Below, piece after piece: positions 60,235 to 64,000 of a DNA stretch of 64,000 nt (position 1 is the stretch's first letter; every line of letters starts with the position of its first letter). The DNA comes from Lacticaseibacillus kribbianus. Lineage in GTDB: Bacteria; Bacillota; Bacilli; Lactobacillales; Lactobacillaceae. A program made the position numbers and the translations under genes. The notes below the pieces were generated by a model. That model was not told the DNA's origin. It worked only from the letters and a program-made list of their open reading frames with translations, and ran no database searches. The stretch is from assembly GCF_020180945.1 (NCBI RefSeq), contig NZ_JAIPUL010000001.1, forward strand, positions 620,001-684,000. The letters run 5' to 3'.

Positions 60235-60264
60235 GAGGTGTGACCACCTCGACACTAATGAGTA
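60235..60264 (-). promoter_or_regulatory. Promoter and operator-like palindrome of the permease operon
   Basis: A minus-strand TATACT lies at about 60267-60262. Just downstream of the expected start is GAGGTG-tgac-CACCTC (60235-60250), a perfect 6-bp inverted repeat that also forms a hairpin. No adjacent regulator gene is present. Confidence 0.5.
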
Positions 60265-60331
60265 TAGCCGGGACTTTTGAATAATATATGAAGTTCCCCG
60301 GAAGAAACGCCCCGCGCACGCGACGCCAAAA

Positions 60332-60371
60332 GCGGCCGGTGCGCGCCAGGATTCTGGCGTGCACCGGCCGC
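60332..60371 (-). terminator. Terminator of ltaS
   Basis: GCGGCCGGTGC.CGCCAG pairs with CTGGCG.GCACCGGCCGC in a stem of about 17 bp, followed by TTTT in the minus direction. Confidence 0.9.
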
Positions 60372-60382
60372 GTGACCGTGCG

Positions 60383-62623
60383 TTACTGATCGGTTGTGTC
60401 GTCTTCCGCGGTATCGGCGGCCGCATCGGCTTGGCCGGCCACCTTGGCCGGCCAGGCGGAAATGACGTCCGGGTCGGTCTGGACCTCGGGGGCGTCGGTC
60501 TGGTAATCGGCGATGGTCGGGCTGTTCGGGTGCTGGGAAAACAGCGACGTGGAACGCTTGCCGAGGGTGCGCTCCTGCTTGAGCATGTTGGCCAGGCTGC
60601 GGTTGAACATGACCTTTTGCGGGTTGACCGGCGTAAAGCCGGCGGGCACGTAGAAGCGCAGCAGGTTCTTGGTCGCCAGCGTGTCCGACAGCGTCAGGCG
60701 TGCGTCGACGCTGGCCTGGGCCGCATCGAGCTTGCGCTGCAGCGAGGCGGTCGGGGTGACCACCTCACCGGTGCGGTTGCGGTACACGGTGCTGCCGAGC
60801 ACCGTGTACTGCGGGGTCACGAAGTTGTGGTTGCGGAAGGCCACGACCGGGTCGTGCTGCGGCGACAGCAGGTCGGTGCCGAACTGCACCAGGGGCTTGG
60901 TGTCGACGCCGGCCAGGTGCAGCAGGGTGGGCAGCACGTCGATCTCGCCGCCGTACGTGTGGTTGATGCCACCTTTTAACCCCGGCATGTGGAAAATCAG
61001 CGGCACGCGTTGCAGGTTGGTGTCATCGAAACTGGTCCAGTTGGCGGCGGTGTCGCCGGTGGAATCTGAGGTGCTTGAGCTCAGCAGGTCGGACAGCGTC
61101 TGGTTGCGGTCGTTGGAGATGCCGTAGTGATCGCCGTACATCATGACCAGGCTGTTCTCGTACAGCCCGCTTTGCTTGAGGTAGGTGAAGAACTCGCGCA
61201 GGGCGGCGTCGAGGTAGTGCGCGGTGCGGAAGTACCCGTTGATGTAGGCGTCGCTGGTGCCGGCGTCCGGGAAGTCCGTGTCCGAGTTGGCGATGTAGAA
61301 CGGGTAGTGGTTGGTCGTCGTGATGATTTTGGCGTAGAACGGCTGCTGCAGGTGCGTGAGGTACTTGCTGGTCTCGGCGAACATCAGCTTGTCCTTGATG
61401 CCGTACTCCGTCGTGGTGCCTTTCTCGTGGTTGTAGAAATCCCCGTCGAAAAAGTAGTCGTAACCCAGGCTCTTGTAGGTGTTCGAGCGGTTCCAGAAGG
61501 TGCCGTCGCCGCCGTGGAACACGGCGCTCGTGTAGCCGGCGTACTGATCCAGTAGGGCCGGGGCGGCCTGAAAGGTGTTGTCGGTGCCGAGGCTTGAGAA
61601 CAACGATCCCGTCGACAGGCCGAAGGTGCTGGTCTCGAGCATGTTCTCCGCGTCCGAGGTCTTGCCGAGGCCGACCTCGTGGAAGAAGTTGTCGAAGCTC
61701 AGCGTGTCCTGTTCCTTGATCAGCGAGTTGAGGAAGGGTGTGACCTCCTGGCCGTCGATCTTGGCGCCGATCAGGAACTGCTGGAAGGACTCCAGGTGAA
61801 TGATGATGATGTTTTTGCCCTTAGCGGCGCCGAAGTATTCGGTGCTTGGCTTGGCGTAGTGGGCCTTGGTGTAGGCCAGCACGTCGTCCATGTCGGCGCT
61901 GTCGGCGGTGGCCCGAACCTGGTTGTTCTGCACCGTCTGGAAGGCGTCGTACACGGTGAACGGGGCGAGGCCGAGGTACTTGACGATGTAGTTGCGGTCG
62001 AAGGTGCGGGTCAAAAGCTGCGGCCGGTTCAGCTCGCTGATGGTCATGTTGAGGCCAAACAGCGCGACGGCCACGGCGGACACCGCCTGCGGCACGTGGT
62101 AGGGCAACGGCCGGGTGTCCAGACGCAGGCCGAAGTGCGGCCACTTCAGCGGCTGGTGGTGGATGTAGCGCCAGATGTTGACGACGCCGTAGCCCAAAAA
62201 GCCAAGCAGGATGGCCGCAAAGTCGCAGACGAACACGAGGTCGCGCCAGATCACCATGTTGATGAACGAGCCGCCCAGCCCGGACGAGACGTTCTTGACG
62301 CTCATCACGGTGCCGACGGTCATGAAGTCCGAGAACTCGCGGTAGTACAGGACGTTGATGACCAGCAGCAGGCACAGCAGCACGTAGACGATGCCGCCGA
62401 CCGCGTAGCCGGCTTTGGGCCGGCGCGGGTAAAGCCCGAGCGACAGCAGTGCGGCCGAGGTGCCCAGCGGGTTGAAGAACAAGATGACTTGCTGCAAGAT
62501 GCCGGTCGCGCCGAGCCGAAAGTCAACGTAGTAGGCGAACAGGGTCTTCAGCCAGATTAATATTAATAGTAGGCTTAAGAAGCCGAGGCGCGTGGTGCGC
62601 ACGCGCGTAATCAGGTTTTTCAC
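60383..62623 (-). CDS. ltaS: Lipoteichoic acid synthase (LtaS family)
   Basis: A 746-residue membrane enzyme that polymerises glycerol phosphate from phosphatidylglycerol onto a lipid anchor. Five N-terminal membrane segments (residues about 12-210) are followed by an extracellular sulfatase-like domain. It has the nucleophile Thr in GLGKTSDAENM (about 320), HLESFQQF, GGDGTFWNRS, FDGDFYNH and MMYGDHYGIS (Asp-His metal ligands). The C-terminal tail of about 100 residues is longer than in S. aureus (646) and acidic. It starts with GTG at 62623 after GGGAGGA. Whether it is the main LTA synthase or a primase paralogue cannot be told. Confidence 0.93.
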   Translation of the reverse strand: MKNLITRVRTTRLGFLSLLLILIWLKTLFAYYVDFRLGATGILQQVILFFNPLGTSAALLSLGLYPRRPKAGYAVGGIVYVLLCLLLVINVLYYREFSDFMTVGTVMSVKNVSSGLGGSFINMVIWRDLVFVCDFAAILLGFLGYGVVNIWRYIHHQPLKWPHFGLRLDTRPLPYHVPQAVSAVAVALFGLNMTISELNRPQLLTRTFDRNYIVKYLGLAPFTVYDAFQTVQNNQVRATADSADMDDVLAYTKAHYAKPSTEYFGAAKGKNIIIIHLESFQQFLIGAKIDGQEVTPFLNSLIKEQDTLSFDNFFHEVGLGKTSDAENMLETSTFGLSTGSLFSSLGTDNTFQAAPALLDQYAGYTSAVFHGGDGTFWNRSNTYKSLGYDYFFDGDFYNHEKGTTTEYGIKDKLMFAETSKYLTHLQQPFYAKIITTTNHYPFYIANSDTDFPDAGTSDAYINGYFRTAHYLDAALREFFTYLKQSGLYENSLVMMYGDHYGISNDRNQTLSDLLSSSTSDSTGDTAANWTSFDDTNLQRVPLIFHMPGLKGGINHTYGGEIDVLPTLLHLAGVDTKPLVQFGTDLLSPQHDPVVAFRNHNFVTPQYTVLGSTVYRNRTGEVVTPTASLQRKLDAAQASVDARLTLSDTLATKNLLRFYVPAGFTPVNPQKVMFNRSLANMLKQERTLGKRSTSLFSQHPNSPTIADYQTDAPEVQTDPDVISAWPAKVAGQADAAADTAEDDTTDQ

Positions 62624-62653
62624 GGTATCCTCCCGTTCGTAAGGTTCCGTTTC

Positions 62654-62682
62654 ATTGTACCCGTAACGCTATTGGGGGGCAA
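62654..62682 (-). promoter_or_regulatory. Promoter of ltaS
   Basis: In the minus direction TTGCCC (62682-62677), 17-bp spacer, TACAAT (62659-62654). Confidence 0.75.
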
Positions 62683-62748
62683 ACGAATTGCGGTGGCGGC
62701 CGCCTTTTGTAAGAATGACTTAAACGCTGCACGGCGGTAGGCACGGTC

Positions 62749-62757
62749 TGTTAGAAT
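62749..62757 (+). promoter_or_regulatory. Extended -10 promoter of the vanZ-like gene
   Basis: TGTTAGAAT. An in-frame ATG at 62756 overlaps the -10, so it cannot be the translation start. Confidence 0.65.
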
Positions 62758-62779
62758 GAATGGGCGATTGGAGGAGCTT

Positions 62780-63388
62780 ATGCTGTTTTTGGGACCCGTG
62801 TACCAGGTTGTGCGCGCACACCTGGAGGGGCGCATCAACCACTTTCCGTTGGTGCGCCTGATGATGTACAGTCTAGACAAAACCATCCTGTACCTGCTGG
62901 CGTTCGCGCTGATCCGCGGGGTGTGGCTTTTTGCGACCAAGCGGCCGTGGCGGCTCGGCCACGAGCTCAAGGTGCACGTGTTCGCCGGCTACGTGATCCT
63001 GCTGCTGATGCTGACGGTGTTTCGCCAGTGGTACTACCCGTGGCAGCTGCACTTTTACTTCAACCACCCGCTGGCGGACATCAACTGGACGCCGATGGTC
63101 GAGACCATGAAGCTGCGGCTCGGGGCCTCGCAGCTGGATTTTTGGTACCAGTCGCTGGGCAACGTCGTGTGGTTCGTGCCGTTCGGCTTCGGCCTGGCGT
63201 GGCTGGCCCCGCGGCCGAGGCTCTGGCGGGTGCTGCTTGCGGGCATCCTGCTGTCGGTGATGATCGAGGGCCTTCAGTTCCTGCTGTACAGCGGGGTGGC
63301 CGACATCGACGATCTGATCTTCAACACGGTGGGGGCGCTGGTCGGCTACGTGCTGTGCCGGCTGGTGCGGCGGCCGAGGCGCCAATAA
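62780..63388 (+). CDS. VanZ-family membrane protein
   Basis: A 202-residue protein with four or five hydrophobic segments. Typical VanZ blocks are seen: VILLLMLTVFRQ, NVVWFVPFGFGLAWL, SVMIEGLQFLLYSGVADIDDLIFNTVGALVGYVL. In enterococci VanZ gives low-level teicoplanin resistance; chromosomal homologues like this one have no proven role. The start is the ATG at 62780, 5 bp after GGAGG. It diverges from ltaS, both envelope genes. Confidence 0.9.
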   Translation: MLFLGPVYQVVRAHLEGRINHFPLVRLMMYSLDKTILYLLAFALIRGVWLFATKRPWRLGHELKVHVFAGYVILLLMLTVFRQWYYPWQLHFYFNHPLADINWTPMVETMKLRLGASQLDFWYQSLGNVVWFVPFGFGLAWLAPRPRLWRVLLAGILLSVMIEGLQFLLYSGVADIDDLIFNTVGALVGYVLCRLVRRPRRQ

Positions 63389-63400
63389 GATAGGTAACGC

Positions 63401-63425
63401 AGGGTGGCGGATGGCCACCCTTTTT
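63401..63425 (+). terminator. Terminator of the vanZ-like gene
   Basis: GGGTGGC-ggatg-GCCACCC followed by TTTTT. Confidence 0.93.
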
Positions 63426-63803
63426 GCGCGGCGGACCGATTAGTTGCGAGACTGCGCAAGAGGGGCTACGCTTAAGGCAACGGTCGGGCGCGGTTTTGCG
63501 CAAATCGAGGGCACTGCCGCACCGCGTTTTCAGTGCGCAGCCGATTGAATAACGAATCGCGCTGTCGCGACACGCTTCGTATTTTCAGAAAAAAAGTAAG
63601 CCACCGGTCGCTTTGTGAAAACGACGGCTGAAAATGTGGCGACACGGCGTCATTTTGCGAAATATTTGGCGTCAAGGGGGCAAAAATGGTTTTTTGTCCA
63701 AACGCCAGTCCCGTGCAGATCCGATGAATTTTGCGGCGACTGGTCGAGTCGTGCAACCGAATTCAGAATCCGGTTTCATGAACGCGACGGCCCCGCACCG
63801 GGC
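63426..63803. other. Spacer without a recognisable gene
   Basis: About 380 bp, clearly less GC-rich than the rest of the window. It contains an imperfect inverted repeat CGAATCGCG/CGCGACACGCTTCG near 63553-63579 and several TGAAAA/TTTTCA motifs. Open frames on both strands overlap each other and lack ribosome sites. It may be a long regulatory region for the sugar porter. Confidence 0.5.
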
Positions 63804-63832
63804 TTGCCTTGAAAACGAAATCACGATAAAAT
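63804..63832 (+). promoter_or_regulatory. Promoter with CcpA (cre) site for the sugar porter gene
   Basis: TTGCCT (63804-63809), 17-bp spacer, TAAAAT (63827-63832). The spacer carries TGAAAACGAAATCA (63810-63823), which fits the cre consensus TGNAANCGNWNNCA at every position. CcpA bound here would repress in the presence of preferred sugars. Confidence 0.8.
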
Positions 63833-63884
63833 AACTACTTGTGACTTTTACGAAACGCAACCTGAGATGAAAAGAGGAAATTAA

Positions 63885-64000
63885 ATGGCAATCATTATCG
63901 CGCTGATCCCGGCACTGGCCTGGGGATCAATCGGGCTAGTCAGTGCTAAATTGGGCGGTAACGCATACCAGCAGACGCTTGGGATGACGTTGGGGGCCCT
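63885..64000 (+). CDS. GRP-family sugar uptake protein (GlcU/RbsU-like), truncated by window edge
   Basis: Only the first 38 codons are present: MAIIIALIPALAWGSIGLVSAKLGGNAYQQTLGMTLGA. This is the first membrane helix pair of glucose/ribose porter proteins (ten membrane segments, about 285 residues). GAGGAAA precedes the ATG. The substrate (glucose or ribose) cannot be told. The cre site in the promoter fits a carbohydrate transporter. Confidence 0.85.
   Translation, partial: MAIIIALIPALAWGSIGLVSAKLGGNAYQQTLGMTLGA

Noticed and set aside
63615..63834. Two 65-66 codon plus-strand frames before the sugar porter gene
   Set aside because: They overlap in different frames, lack ribosome sites, one runs into the -10 of the promoter, and neither resembles a protein.

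Overview
The window is chromosomal DNA of a low-GC-phylum bacterium (Firmicutes/Bacillota) with unusually G+C-rich codons. Most third positions are G or C. The gene content and order fit the family Lactobacillaceae, probably a high-GC member near Lacticaseibacillus: prsA-hit-ecsAB with yhaM, ytmP(ccrZ)-trmB-ytpP-ytpR-sftA-murC, nrdR-dnaB-dnaI-thrS, infC-rpmI-rplT, yqeG-to-yceD, comG-ytxK-ackA, tmRNA with a YALAA-ending tag, and ltaS. The genus is inferred from gene order and family resemblance only. Almost everything here is core housekeeping sequence. The only recognisable mobile element is an ISL3-family insertion sequence at the left edge, which is visibly less GC-rich than its surroundings.

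Layout. 1-1360: ISL3-type transposase and its terminal palindrome. 1.4-10.8 kb: an rRNA/tRNA pseudouridine synthase, a class A penicillin-binding protein, YheA, the exoribonuclease YhaM, then PrsA, a lipoprotein, a YtxH-like protein and Hit on the minus strand, and EcsAB on the plus strand (secretion and envelope quality control). 10.9-18.1 kb: CcrZ, TrmB, YtpP, YtpR, SftA, MurC (division, DNA segregation, wall precursors). 18.1-28.7 kb: a Bax-inhibitor-1-like protein, PolA, MutM, CoaE, NrdR, DnaB, DnaI and a T-box-controlled ThrS. 28.7-33.2 kb: a histidine phosphatase, a membrane protein, the IF3-L35-L20 operon and an M3 peptidase. 33.3-42.0 kb: an MDR oxidoreductase, the nine-gene yqeG-yceD ribosome-assembly/NAD operon, and Gnd. 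42.0-45.3 kb: a gene-free spacer with two NagR-like operators, then an ArlRS/CovRS-type two-component system and a MarR regulator. 45.4-51.8 kb: the comGA-GG pseudopilus operon, YtxK, AckA and a membrane protein. 51.9-57.3 kb: an amino-acid permease, a second two-component system, tmRNA, a small membrane protein and an ACT-domain protein. 57.4-64.0 kb: a LexA-controlled Y-family polymerase, a permease with a degenerate ABC-ATPase partner, LtaS, VanZ and the start of a CcpA-controlled sugar uptake protein.

The strongest unexplained signals are three. (1) A family of about 125-bp tandem units occurs in three intergenic regions (4908-5310, 18897-19310, 31148-31352). Each unit is a long imperfect hairpin. 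Its stem sequences differ between copies but change on both sides so that pairing is kept, while short loop and linker motifs stay constant. (2) The threonyl-tRNA synthetase keeps its catalytic core but has lost part of the TGS domain and all four residues of the N2 editing site. (3) A permease operon has a partner resembling an ABC ATPase without a Walker A motif. Smaller points are rare start codons (AUA for infC, CUG for rsfS and perhaps comGE), an orphan pair of NagR-type operators, and a textbook LexA box on the Y-family polymerase.

Coordinates of start codons were chosen by Shine-Dalgarno position and family length. Several differ from the longest open frame, and this is stated in each entry. 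No database search or structure prediction was run.
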